The notes under the pieces were generated by a model. The model had not been told where the DNA came from. It made no database searches and was given only the letters and a program-made list of their open reading frames with translations. The position numbers were made by a program, and so were the translations under genes. From Candidatus Bathyarchaeota archaeon (GTDB lineage: Archaea; Thermoproteota; Bathyarchaeia; TCS64), in contig DAOVCM010000048.1 of the NCBI GenBank assembly GCA_030670015.1, positions 1 to 6,687 of the forward strand: 6,687 bases of DNA. Reading direction: 5' to 3'. Positions 1 through 4,771 of this stretch are shown piece by piece (positions within the stretch are counted from its first letter, which is position 1; the number at the start of each line of letters is the position of its first letter).

Positions 1-135
1 ATGCCTTTCAGCGCCCCCTTTTGGGGTTCCGAGCTCACTATCGGAAACTGGTACATCCTCTGCTCCATCGCATCCAACATTATAATCTCAAGGGTTCTTG
101 GCCTCACATTTGAGATTGATCCTAAAGAGAGCTAA
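1..135 (+). CDS. C-terminal fragment of DUF106 (EMC3/TMCO1, YidC-like) membrane protein
   Basis: The frame is open from the first base and stops at TAA 133-135, giving 44 residues of a gene that begins outside the window. The piece has a Pro/Phe-rich PFWGSE stretch, then a Trp-Tyr-containing hydrophobic helix (NWYILCS through about RVLGL) and a short polar tail. This resembles the end of archaeal DUF106 proteins, where the last membrane helix has a WYIL-type motif followed by a Leu-Gly. Members of this family are thought to help insert proteins into the cytoplasmic membrane alongside SecY. In archaeal genomes the gene commonly sits between adk and cmk, and here it lies 16 nt upstream of cmk, so the context supports the call. 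The ATG at position 1 is just an internal Met codon or coincidence, not a proposed start. Only the tail is visible, so the assignment rests on a short match plus synteny. Confidence 0.75.
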   Translation: MPFSAPFWGSELTIGNWYILCSIASNIIISRVLGLTFEIDPKES

Positions 136-151
136 TGGAACAGCATAGACA

Positions 152-718
152 ATGACCATATCTGAAGGGAAACCCCTCAATAGAGGACTCGTCATAACCG
201 TGAGTGGGGTCCATGGGTCCGGTCGTTCCACGCACGCTAAAATACTCGCTGAAACGTTCGACCTAAGATACGTGTCCTCAGGGACAATCTTCAGGCAGAT
301 GGCGGAGGAGCGCGGGATTACAATTAAGGACATGTCAAAGCTGACCGAAGAAAACCCTGATTTTGACAAACTGATCGATGAGCGGACTAGGGCGGAGACG
401 GAGAAGGGCGGAGTGGTAATCGACGCAACCCTTTCAGGGTGGATAGCTCAAGCCCCTGACATTAGGATCTTCTTCACCACGCCAATAGAGGCTAGGATCA
501 GGAGGATAGCCCTTAGAGAGGGTATCAGCCCGAAGGTAGCTAGAGAAGAGACTCTAGTGAGGGAGACGAGCGAGAGAGAGCGCTTCATGAATTACTACGG
601 CATAGACATTACAGACCTCTCCATATATGATGTGGTCTTGAACACTGAGCTTTTTGAGGTAGCTGGTACGGCGCGAATCCTTAAAAGGATTGTAGAGGAA
701 TATTGTGCGGGTAGGTAA
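152..718 (+). CDS. cmk: Archaeal cytidylate kinase
   Basis: This protein of 188 residues transfers phosphate from ATP to CMP or dCMP in the cytosol, feeding CTP synthesis. The length fits archaeal CMP kinases (about 180). An 11-residue N-terminal extension precedes the first strand (LVITVSG). The P-loop is G19-VHGS-G24-R25-S26-T27, with Arg where the textbook Walker A has Lys. Next come the NMP-binding part (RYVSSGTIFRQMAEE, about 39-53), a D91-x-x-L-S-G-W segment, an Arg-rich lid (about 115-145, RRIALREGIS and ERERF) and the archaeal CMK signature YYGIDITDLSIYD (148-160). I chose ATG 152 as the first in-frame ATG, although no good SD precedes it; the family core would start near residue 12. 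The gene follows the DUF106 gene by 16 nt and runs into rpl14e, so it is co-transcribed with both. Function is confident; the Arg replacement is noted separately. Confidence 0.93.
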   Translation: MTISEGKPLNRGLVITVSGVHGSGRSTHAKILAETFDLRYVSSGTIFRQMAEERGITIKDMSKLTEENPDFDKLIDERTRAETEKGGVVIDATLSGWIAQAPDIRIFFTTPIEARIRRIALREGISPKVAREETLVRETSERERFMNYYGIDITDLSIYDVVLNTELFEVAGTARILKRIVEEYCAGR

Positions 719-722
719 CAGT

Positions 723-956
723 ATGTCGGCATTGGAGGTTGGACGAGTGTGTGTGAAGCTCACAGGGAGGGAGGCAGGTTGCCGTTGCGTTATCGTGGAC
801 ATCATCGACAGGAACTATGTTCTGGTGACAGGCCCTCAGGAGATCACAGGCGTCCGACGTCGACGGGTTAACATGAGCCACCTGAAACCCCTAGATGAGA
901 GAATAGAGATTAACAGAAACGCTTCAGATCAGGAGATAATGGACATCCTTCAGTAA
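723..956 (+). CDS. rpl14e: Large-subunit ribosomal protein L14e (eL14)
   Basis: This 77-residue protein belongs to the 50S ribosomal subunit and is found in archaea and eukaryotes but not bacteria. The KOW-type beta-barrel fold is evident: LEVGRVCVKLTGREAG, then CVIVDIIDRNYVLVTGP, then a basic VRRRRVNMSHLKPL strand-turn. The C-terminus ends with the usual ASDQEIMDIL helix. The length matches archaeal members. I prefer ATG 723 because the family normally begins just before the ALEVGR segment. A GTG at 705, in the same frame, would add six residues; it overlaps the end of cmk and has a GAGG at 695-698 at normal spacing, so it cannot be excluded. With ATG 723 the gene starts 4 nt after the cmk stop, and translational coupling is likely. 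cbf5/truB, often the next gene in archaea, is absent downstream, so the operon apparently ends here. Confidence 0.95.
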   Translation: MSALEVGRVCVKLTGREAGCRCVIVDIIDRNYVLVTGPQEITGVRRRRVNMSHLKPLDERIEINRNASDQEIMDILQ

Positions 957-1051
957 AGTTACACACTTTTCCCTTGAGGCTGATATTAAATCTAATATGA
1001 TAGCATGTTCGCTACTGGACAAAGGTCGTAGCCTCGTTCATGATGTTGCTA

Positions 1052-1113
1052 AATAGGAATTATGTAGTGATTCTATACTTGTCTCTTCACTCCTGCTTTG
1101 TACATTTCCTATT
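1052..1113. repeat. Inverted repeat, possible 13-bp bulged stem
   Basis: AATAGGAA (1052-1059) pairs with TTCCTATT (1106-1113). After a 2-nt bulge (1060-1061), ATGTA (1062-1066) pairs with TACAT (1101-1105). A 4-bp GTGA/TCAC pair (1067-1070 with 1087-1090) can form inside. The arms are AT-rich, so stability is moderate. It could be part of a structured RNA or the remains of the operon's 3' region; no function is evident. Confidence 0.45.
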
Positions 1114-1193
1114 CCGCACCAATAAAACGTACATCACTGAAAGGACTCTTCTACGACAATCCGGTGGTAAGGAAGTAGCACTAGGATGGTAGG

Positions 1194-1274
1194 GCGATGT
1201 CTGATATTGTACTGCCTGTGTCAATGCAAGCGTGAACCCATTCCCCTCTTAAATCCATTCACCTCAGACATCGC
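1194..1274. repeat. Perfect 11-bp inverted repeat enclosing 59 nt, candidate structured RNA
   Basis: GCGATGTCTGA (1194-1204) is exactly complementary to TCAGACATCGC (1264-1274). Inside, two shorter stems can be drawn without conflict: ATTG 1206-1209 with CAAT 1222-1225, and GTGAA 1232-1236 with TTCAC 1258-1262. Together they give a three-way junction of 81 nt. There is no tRNA T-loop motif, and no C/D box pair or terminal ACA at a proper place. It ends 8 nt before the TATA-like element of the next gene, so it is more likely an independent RNA or a DNA element than a leader riboswitch. The pairing is observed; a function is not established. Confidence 0.4.
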
Positions 1275-1282
1275 AAAAGAAT

Positions 1283-1318
1283 TTTATCTTTAGGAGATAC
1301 GACTCTCTAATGAGGTGA
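1283..1318 (+). promoter_or_regulatory. TATA-like box and Shine-Dalgarno of the nucleoside enzyme gene
   Basis: TTTATCTTT (1283-1291) is a plausible archaeal TATA element centred about 40 nt before ATG 1327. GAGGTGA (1312-1318) matches the archaeal anti-SD and lies 8 nt before ATG 1327, which decides that start over GTG 1315, a codon that falls inside the SD itself. The same nine-base TATA-like string precedes the zinc-ribbon gene at nearly the same distance. Confidence 0.5.
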
Positions 1319-1326
1319 AATATTTG

Positions 1327-2088
1327 ATGCCTGAAGGTGACCCAAGTGTTTTCACAAGAAGCTTCTATGGATGTGAAGCTGGTGAGGTTGAGGAGATAGT
1401 ATTGTTAACACCGATGAATTCAACCCTGGAGGCAATAAAGCTCAGAGCCAAGAAAGTTAAGGAACTCAAAGGCTTCTATCGAGGTTTTAATGCTCAGATC
1501 GGTGGTACTAAGGTCTCCGTTTTCAACACCAGGATAGGGAGTCCTCTGGCCAGCGACTGTACTTATTACCTCAGGTTCACACCGTGTAACAGAATAATAT
1601 TTACAGGCCTCATAGGAGCCCTTCAGACAAAGATCAGGGTCGGAGATCTCATCGTCCCAACAGCCTGCTTACGAGGTGAGGGTGCGACGAAGCATTTTGT
1701 CGAGGAAACCTACCCCGCTTCCGCAGACTTCAGCCTACTCCGAGACCTATCAGGTACACTTGACGAGGTATACGCAGGATCAGACATCAATATTTATTAT
1801 GGCCCTATCTTCACAACTGATTCCTTCGCCTCAGAGACGCAGGAGTTTCTAGAGAAATGGCAGTCAAGGAATCTCCTCGGCATAGAGATGGAGACCTCAG
1901 CGATCTACACCATCGCAAATCTGTACGGGATTAGGGCAGCAGCCGTGCATGTCGTCAGTGACAACCCCGTAGACAAAAAGAGCTTCTTCCACCCCTTCAC
2001 AGAAGAAGATAAAAAACGGAGGCAGCTATGCACCGATCTCTTGATGGATGCCCTCGTCAAACTGGTCGGTCGAATCGAAAAACAATAG
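1327..2088 (+). CDS. PNP/UDP-phosphorylase superfamily nucleoside phosphorylase or nucleosidase, purine type
   Basis: This 253-residue cytosolic protein belongs to the superfamily that splits the N-glycosidic bond of nucleosides. Visible landmarks are a VFNTRIGSPLAS segment (about 65-76, the usual TGIG-P region), TGLIGALQTKIRVGDLIV (93-110), LRGEGATKHF (115-124), the ribose-binding E187-M-E189 in GIEMETSAIY, and VVSD212NP. The Asp of VSD fits purine bases, since uridine phosphorylases lack it. Against E. coli Udp and DeoD, the first phosphate loop (PGDPxR) reads TPMNSTLE, and the RxGT/S segment reads F92-T-G-L95, so the phosphate-binding Arg and Thr/Ser appear missing. That makes a hydrolytic nucleosidase (MTA/SAH- or AMP-type) at least as likely as a phosphorylase. 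A GTG at 1315 would add four residues but lies within the SD. The gene has its own promoter and converges on the flavodoxin-like gene. Family certain, substrate not. Confidence 0.85.
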   Translation: MPEGDPSVFTRSFYGCEAGEVEEIVLLTPMNSTLEAIKLRAKKVKELKGFYRGFNAQIGGTKVSVFNTRIGSPLASDCTYYLRFTPCNRIIFTGLIGALQTKIRVGDLIVPTACLRGEGATKHFVEETYPASADFSLLRDLSGTLDEVYAGSDINIYYGPIFTTDSFASETQEFLEKWQSRNLLGIEMETSAIYTIANLYGIRAAAVHVVSDNPVDKKSFFHPFTEEDKKRRQLCTDLLMDALVKLVGRIEKQ

Positions 2089-2094
2089 AAAAAA
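2078..2094 (-). terminator. T-rich terminator of the flavodoxin gene, inside the 3' end of the convergent gene
   Basis: Read on the minus strand, T6 (2094-2089) and T5 (2082-2078) follow the flavodoxin-like stop codon by about 13-30 nt. Archaeal termination is favoured by such runs without a required hairpin. The runs overlap the last codons (AATCGAAAAACAATAG) of the plus-strand nucleoside enzyme. Confidence 0.45.
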
Positions 2095-2107
2095 TGAGTC
2101 TAAGTTA

Positions 2108-2581
2108 TCAACCGTGGATTCTCTTCACTAGGTTTGCCACTCGCTGACCAAGCTTCCTGCAGGCTTCCGCTGCGTTGTCATCTGGAGCGCCGACTGAGGC
2201 TGCTCCGTAATGGTTTCTCCCTGAGGTCCCTTGTACGACCATCCCGTGGATGAGCAGGGCCTCCAGTAATGCGATCACTGTTGTCTCAGCGCCTGAATGG
2301 ATTCCTCCGCTGCTAGCGAAGGCTGCTCCAACCTTTCCCTCAAGTTTGCCGTGGTACTTTACCGAGGCGTCTATGAACTCTTTGAGTTTTCCAGTAGGAA
2401 GCCCGTAGTAGACGGGGGAGCCCAGAATTAGCCCATCGATGTCAGGGAGTTCATCCACCGAGGCATCATCGACCTTTTTAACATCCACCTCGACGCCCTC
2501 CATTTCGACGCCCTTGGAAACTGCGTACGCCATCTTCTCCGTGTTCCCAGATCGGGAATCATATACGATTAGAACCTTCAT
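2108..2581 (-). CDS. Flavodoxin/WrbA-like FMN protein
   Basis: This 157-residue flavodoxin-fold protein probably binds FMN and carries electrons or reduces quinones in the cytosol. The FMN phosphate loop is S9-RSGN-T14 after the first strand (MKVLIVYD), and the aromatic isoalloxazine loop is G54-SPVYYG60. The third loop, SSGGIHSGAETT (90-101), followed by LLIHGMVVQG resembles WrbA/NAD(P)H:quinone oxidoreductases. It is shorter than WrbA (about 200 residues) and closer to a minimal flavodoxin, so electron carrier and quinone reductase both remain possible. ATG 2581 is well supported: AGGTGAT (2597-2591) lies 9 nt upstream. The flavin reductase-like gene ends 48 nt upstream on the same strand, so the two are probably one unit, although an AT-rich spacer could hold a second promoter. 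Family assignment is strong; partner and substrate are inferred. Confidence 0.9.
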   Translation of the reverse strand: MKVLIVYDSRSGNTEKMAYAVSKGVEMEGVEVDVKKVDDASVDELPDIDGLILGSPVYYGLPTGKLKEFIDASVKYHGKLEGKVGAAFASSGGIHSGAETTVIALLEALLIHGMVVQGTSGRNHYGAASVGAPDDNAAEACRKLGQRVANLVKRIHG

Positions 2582-2590
2582 TTCGCATAC

Positions 2591-2626
2591 ATCACCTTTT
2601 TTATCTCACATCATCTGAGTATAAGA
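2591..2626 (-). promoter_or_regulatory. SD and possible secondary promoter of the flavodoxin gene
   Basis: On the minus strand the 48-nt spacer has CTTATACTC (2625-2617), a weak TATA-like string about 40 nt before ATG 2581, then AGGTGAT (2597-2591) as the SD. The SD is convincing; the promoter is only a possibility because read-through from the upstream gene would suffice. Confidence 0.35.
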
Positions 2627-2629
2627 TTT

Positions 2630-3169
2630 CTATGGTAACTGTGTAGCCGCTCCTGTCTCTGCGAAGACTCCTATAATGTGCCCGAAGTAGAGTACATGGT
2701 AGTCCCCGCCTGGGTAAACGTCCATCTCAAGTACCCTGTCCAGCTGACCCGGTTTAACTTCCGTCTTGTAGGCAACTTTACATTCATAGTGGACTGGGCA
2801 CTCCACAATGTAGGGGGCATCGACCGCATATCCCTGCTTGGATGTCAGCTCCAGTTCCTTGAACTTATCGATGTCACGGCCAGACTTGGTTCCGCAGACA
2901 TCGAGGGCTTTTTCCATTCCCTTAGAGGGAAGGCAGACGGTGAAATTATCCCCCTCTTCTAGAAGCTTGTATGTGTGCCTCGATAGACGGACTGCTACGG
3001 TGAAGAAAGGCTGCCTCCACATGGTTCCCACCAGCCCCCAGCCAATGGTCATAGCGTTTGGCTTCCCATCCTTCCCAGCCGTGACAAGGAACAGGCCTCC
3101 TTCTCGCATCAACCTGTTGGCCTCAACGACGAACTCGAATGGATCTACTTTCTCTCTTACCAAAGACAA
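2630..3169 (-). CDS. Flavin reductase-like (flavoredoxin-type) FMN-binding protein
   Basis: This 179-residue protein has the split-barrel flavin reductase-like domain, which binds FMN and either reduces it or carries electrons. Family landmarks in order are GGLFLVTAGKDGKPNAMTIGWG (24-45, the FMN-contacting TIGWG turn), MWRQPFFTVAVRLSRHT (50-66), FTVCLP (76-81), CGTKSGRDIDKF (92-103), the VECPVHYECKVA strand (122-133) and a late D-YHVLYFGHI (156-165). The length is normal. The start is a TTG at 3169: an in-frame stop at 3178-3176 blocks extension and no ATG occurs before residue 21. TTG 3163 is an alternative. No SD is visible, but a TATA-like box about 29 nt upstream suggests a leaderless or nearly leaderless mRNA. 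The downstream flavodoxin-like gene is a plausible redox partner. Fold assignment is strong; the physiological substrate is unknown. Confidence 0.92.
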   Translation of the reverse strand: MSLVREKVDPFEFVVEANRLMREGGLFLVTAGKDGKPNAMTIGWGLVGTMWRQPFFTVAVRLSRHTYKLLEEGDNFTVCLPSKGMEKALDVCGTKSGRDIDKFKELELTSKQGYAVDAPYIVECPVHYECKVAYKTEVKPGQLDRVLEMDVYPGGDYHVLYFGHIIGVFAETGAATQLP

Positions 3170-3194
3170 AACCAGCTAGAATAGTACGTGTTCC

Positions 3195-3210
3195 ATTTTA
3201 ATGCTTTTCC
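3195..3210 (-). promoter_or_regulatory. BRE/TATA-like promoter of the flavin reductase gene
   Basis: On the minus strand GGAAAAGC (3210-3203, BRE-like) is followed by ATTAAAAT (3202-3195). Its centre is about 29 nt from TTG 3169, close to the usual archaeal TATA-to-transcription-start distance. That fits the lack of an SD and points to a leaderless transcript. Confidence 0.5.
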
Positions 3211-3538
3211 AATTATTTATTTCCCTGAATCTTCGACACAGATATCTCTGTTTTTTACTTAATTTTCAGATCGCTAATTTTTCGGGATGAGTAGTAAGGA
3301 AGAATTTATGAAGTAGACATCACATAAAAAACAGTCTCGGCTGTGGTTTGCACCTATCTTTTTTGATCTCACTTTATCGTCTTTAAGCGGTCTTTTCTAG
3401 ATTCGTTAAAATGTGCTAGATAGATGACACCATACGTTTGAGGGTTGGCGAATGCTCCTATTCCACACAGATTAACTCAAAATGTGCCTCTCTCTTCTAT
3501 GTCAATCCTAACTATCATTTGTTTGTCATCTATGACCC

Positions 3539-3559
3539 ATCCCCTTCGGGTAAGGGGAT
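3539..3559. other. Strong 8-bp GC-rich hairpin
   Basis: ATCCCCTT (3539-3546) pairs perfectly with AAGGGGAT (3552-3559) around a 5-nt loop CGGGT. It lies about 90 nt beyond the stop of the zinc-ribbon gene on that gene's strand, with TCTTTCTCCC on the plus-strand side. It could be a 3'-end stabiliser or terminator stem, or part of a small RNA. It is the most stable short hairpin I found in the window. Confidence 0.5.
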
Positions 3560-3646
3560 TCTTTCTCCCATCCTCATTATGGACGTAGGAAATCTGGATA
3601 CTAGGAATTCTTTAGGAATATGGAGCGTATTCCCGAAAATGTGGAT

Positions 3647-4417
3647 TTAGGCTTGCCCTTTGTAATGGAAGTATATGTCGATGAAAGCAAGGCCAATTAT
3701 TACATTTAGACATACCGACAGTAAACTACCGATTAAAGGAACCGCTCCTAGAGCAATAGATCCAACTATTGCTACCACCAAGACGATGATAATATCGCCT
3801 AGGTCGCTTGTTATGACACTGAAGGCCTTTGAGATGGCGTCTCCGATACCTGTCTCGTCTATTACTAGTATCACGAACATGATGATTACAACGGGGATGA
3901 GAATGATAGTGATGGACATAATGGCGCCTATAATGGAAGCTACTATGAATGTAATTATCCTACTTAGAACATAGTTTATGCTTTCCATAAGGTTCAATGG
4001 TTTGTCCAAATATGCGTCCCGAGACATGTCGATGGATGCGAAATTAAGGATATACGCTATAATAGAACCTACAAGGGTGATCAGTCCTGCAAATAGGAAG
4101 AGAGATGTGAATGCTGGTGCGTTAAACGGCGCACTTCCCCAATCCTGCCAGTATTGCCAACGAGAGAACCCGGTAACGCCCCTAGTTGAAAGGCTGATCA
4201 GAGTTGATATAATCCCACCAATCACGGCAGGTGCGAAAACCATAGGCTTCTCCTTTGCCAATCTGAACGCAGTTGATAAATGGTCCATGGCTCCTGCCGG
4301 GGCTGACGAGACACCACGTCTTTCGTCCCACTCGGATTTCCTTAGACTCTCACCACAATGTGGACAATATCTTTCCTCTTCACCGATTTCATTGCCGCAA
4401 CTTGGACAGTAAGGCAT
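3647..4417 (-). CDS. Zinc-ribbon polytopic membrane protein, unknown function
   Basis: The 256-residue product starts with a four-Cys zinc ribbon, C4-PS-C7 and C18-PH-C21, which should bind one Zn. A charged linker follows (about 25-45), then a membrane domain with hydrophobic stretches near 59-77, 102-126, 153-185 (long enough for one or two helices), 207-226 and 228-250. The loop SIDMSRDAYLDKPLNLMES (128-146) and the amphipathic GIGDAISKAFSVITSDLGD (190-208) sit between helices. This layout recurs in archaeal and bacterial 'zinc-ribbon domain plus membrane' proteins, with no known activity that I can name. ATG 4417 is chosen because AGGTG (4432-4428) lies 10 nt upstream; a GTG at 4426, nine nucleotides earlier in frame, would leave the SD only 1 nt away. 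The gene stands alone between long gaps with its own promoter. The zinc ribbon probably faces the cytoplasm, as an inference. Confidence 0.88.
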   Translation of the reverse strand: MPYCPSCGNEIGEEERYCPHCGESLRKSEWDERRGVSSAPAGAMDHLSTAFRLAKEKPMVFAPAVIGGIISTLISLSTRGVTGFSRWQYWQDWGSAPFNAPAFTSLFLFAGLITLVGSIIAYILNFASIDMSRDAYLDKPLNLMESINYVLSRIITFIVASIIGAIMSITIILIPVVIIMFVILVIDETGIGDAISKAFSVITSDLGDIIIVLVVAIVGSIALGAVPLIGSLLSVCLNVIIGLAFIDIYFHYKGQA

Positions 4418-4427
4418 ATTTAACACA

Positions 4428-4460
4428 CACCTTATGATGTCGCATATGTGAAAGATAAAG
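4428..4460 (-). promoter_or_regulatory. TATA-like box and SD of the zinc-ribbon membrane gene
   Basis: On the minus strand CTTTATCTTT (4460-4451) is centred about 38 nt before ATG 4417, and AGGTG (4432-4428) is the SD. The nine-base core TTTATCTTT is identical to the element before the nucleoside enzyme gene, at nearly the same spacing. Confidence 0.45.
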
Positions 4461-4499
4461 TTTCTGGGGTAAATATGTGTAAAAGCCTACAACATCATA
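4433..4499. repeat. 8-bp inverted repeat and 7-bp direct repeat bracketing the promoter
   Basis: TATGATGT (4433-4440) is complementary to ACATCATA (4492-4499). Between them ATATGTG occurs twice (4444-4450, 4473-4479), once on each side of the TATA-like box at 4451-4460. Such an arrangement could be a regulator binding region, but the arms are short and AT-rich. Confidence 0.3.
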
Positions 4500-4695
4500 G
4501 TGTTTATGTTTCAAGGTGAGGGAGTTACGGCGACTATCTCTCTTGAAGCTTAATTGAAACTCATTCTCAGAAGAGGTTCCTTGAAGGATCATATGGAAAA
4601 TTGAACTATATGTCTAGCTTATAGGAAGTAACATAATAAGGAGCACTGGAAGTTAGATGAAGAGATTACGTGATGAAGGGAGTGTATGATAAGTC

Positions 4696-4707
4696 TGATG
4701 ATCATCA
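4696..4707. promoter_or_regulatory. 12-bp perfect palindrome, possible operator
   Basis: TGATGATCATCA reads the same on both strands, and outside it CTG/CAG triplets occur loosely (CTGATGA before, TTGTCAG after). It lies about 65 nt past the glycosyltransferase stop and about 280 nt before the zinc-ribbon start. A dimeric regulator site is possible; no promoter element is obvious beside it. Confidence 0.3.
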
Positions 4708-4771
4708 TTGTCAGAAGGATGGTTAAAATAGCGAGCGAAATAAGTGTTTATGACCTAATAAATTTCTCAGG

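Larger units (their letters stand above)
957..1314. other. Non-coding gap with two long-range inverted repeats
   Basis: No credible protein frame, tRNA or rRNA is visible in these 358 nt. The left end has a T4 run at 967-970 and a small AT hairpin (ATATTA 983-988 with TAATAT 993-998), which may be where the ribosomal operon transcript stops. The middle holds a bulged 13-bp inverted repeat (1052-1113) and the right part a perfect 11-bp one (1194-1274), both listed separately. The last 35 nt carry the promoter and SD of the downstream nucleoside enzyme. Confidence 0.7.
3170..3646. other. AT-rich non-coding gap with a GC hairpin
   Basis: These 477 nt separate two minus-strand units. The right-to-left layout makes it the 3' region of the zinc-ribbon gene (near 3646) and the promoter region of the flavin reductase gene (near 3170). 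An open frame on the plus strand (3438-3650) has no SD and no recognisable protein character, so I do not call it. Visible structure: a strong hairpin at 3539-3559, a small GGAATA/TATTCC hairpin (3615-3620 with 3628-3633), three TAGGAA copies (3586, 3602, 3613) and T6 runs near 3250 and 3360. No tRNA is seen. Confidence 0.6.
4427..4771. other. Non-coding gap upstream of the zinc-ribbon gene
   Basis: These 345 nt lie between the end of the glycosyltransferase gene and the zinc-ribbon gene start. No protein frame with an SD or family likeness is seen, and no tRNA. It holds the zinc-ribbon promoter (near 4455), an 8-bp inverted repeat TATGATGT (4433-4440) with ACATCATA (4492-4499), a direct repeat ATATGTG (4444-4450 and 4473-4479), and a 12-bp palindrome at 4696-4707. 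The first two bracket the promoter. Confidence 0.6.

Noticed and set aside
1039..1140. Possible C/D box guide RNA (ATGATGT near 1039, CTGA at 1137-1140)
   Set aside because: The boxes are about 100 nt apart, too far for archaeal C/D RNAs, the C box is imperfect and no convincing inner D'/C' pair is seen.
1194..1274. tRNA or miniature transposable element at the 11-bp inverted repeat
   Set aside because: There is no T-loop motif or 7-bp acceptor with proper arms for a tRNA, and no target-site duplication flanks the repeat for a transposable element.
3438..3650. 70-residue plus-strand open frame in the gap after the zinc-ribbon gene
   Set aside because: It begins at a TTG with no SD, contains the strong hairpin at 3539-3559, has no family likeness and overlaps the end of the opposite gene.
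3675..4412. Two plus-strand open frames (99 and 144 residues) opposite the zinc-ribbon gene
   Set aside because: They are antisense shadows of a gene with a convincing zinc ribbon and membrane helices; their products are Met/Ile/Thr-rich without domain character.
4389..4592. 67-residue minus-strand frame overlapping the zinc-ribbon start
   Set aside because: It spans the promoter and SD of the real gene in another frame and shows no protein features.
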